From UMGS1370 sp963557065 (GTDB taxonomy: Bacteria > Bacillota > Clostridia > Lachnospirales > Lachnospiraceae), in contig CAUWCT010000058.1 in the NCBI GenBank assembly GCA_963557065.1, forward strand, positions 1-22,826: a stretch of DNA of 22,826 nucleotides, in the 5' to 3' direction. Positions within the stretch are counted from its first letter, which is position 1; every line of letters starts with the position of its first letter. The notes beneath the pieces were generated by a model, which ran no database searches, was not told the origin of the DNA, and worked only from the letters and a program-made list of their open reading frames with translations. This document shows, piece by piece, positions 22,779 to 22,826 of this stretch. The position numbers and the translations under genes are program-made.

Positions 22779-22826
22779 CGTCTGGCGTCCGCCCTATGAA
22801 GATTCAGACAGGAAAACGCTCTTGAA

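Overview
The window looks like chromosome from a low-to-mid GC Firmicute, most likely a Lachnospiraceae-type clostridium. Three things suggest this: AGGAGG-type ribosome binding sites, the canonical Firmicutes order rimP-nusA-rnpM(ylxR)-ylxQ-infB-rbfA-nrnA-truB-ribF, and protein sequences of clostridial flavour. This assignment is by eye, not by database search. I see no tRNA, rRNA, CRISPR array, insertion sequence or phage gene.

Layout. (1) 64-1341: aroA on the plus strand, ending in a bidirectional terminator it shares with the convergent TRAP cluster. (2) 1403-6163, minus strand: a TRAP solute transport cluster in the order promoter, dctP lipoprotein, hairpin, dctQ, dctM, hairpin, YcxB-like membrane protein, second DctP-family binding protein. 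(3) 6224-8593, minus strand: a YesM-type histidine kinase and a YesN/AraC-type response regulator. The regulator gene has an in-frame amber codon inside its first DNA-binding helix-turn-helix. (4) 8617-17203, minus strand: the nine-gene translation, transcription and flavin operon, with a recognisable promoter and a conserved-looking leader hairpin in front of rimP. The sensor kinase gene starts 23 bases after ribF with no terminator between them. (5) 17210-22708: two MarR-MATE modules on either side of an ABC importer. The first MarR-MATE pair (minus) is divergent from an ATPase and permease of the SsuB/SsuC type (plus). The second MarR-MATE pair follows on the plus strand behind its own strong promoter. 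(6) 22709-22826: a non-coding edge with a stable hairpin and a short motif also present between rbfA and nrnA.

How the parts work together. Region 4 is housekeeping: ribosome maturation, antitermination, initiation, tRNA pseudouridylation, nanoRNA turnover and FMN/FAD synthesis. Regions 2 and 3 plausibly form one unit in which the two-component system controls uptake of an organic acid through the TRAP transporter. The extra binding protein could widen the substrate range or feed the sensor. Region 5 is a drug/metabolite efflux and small-molecule uptake island under two separate MarR switches, each with visible promoter and operator-like sequences.

I found no clearly undescribed system. The items most worth checking are the amber-interrupted response regulator, the two-binding-protein TRAP locus beside it, the 11-unit Tyr/Arg/Gly-rich repeat in IF2, the binding-protein-less ABC importer between twin MarR-MATE pairs, and the edge element.
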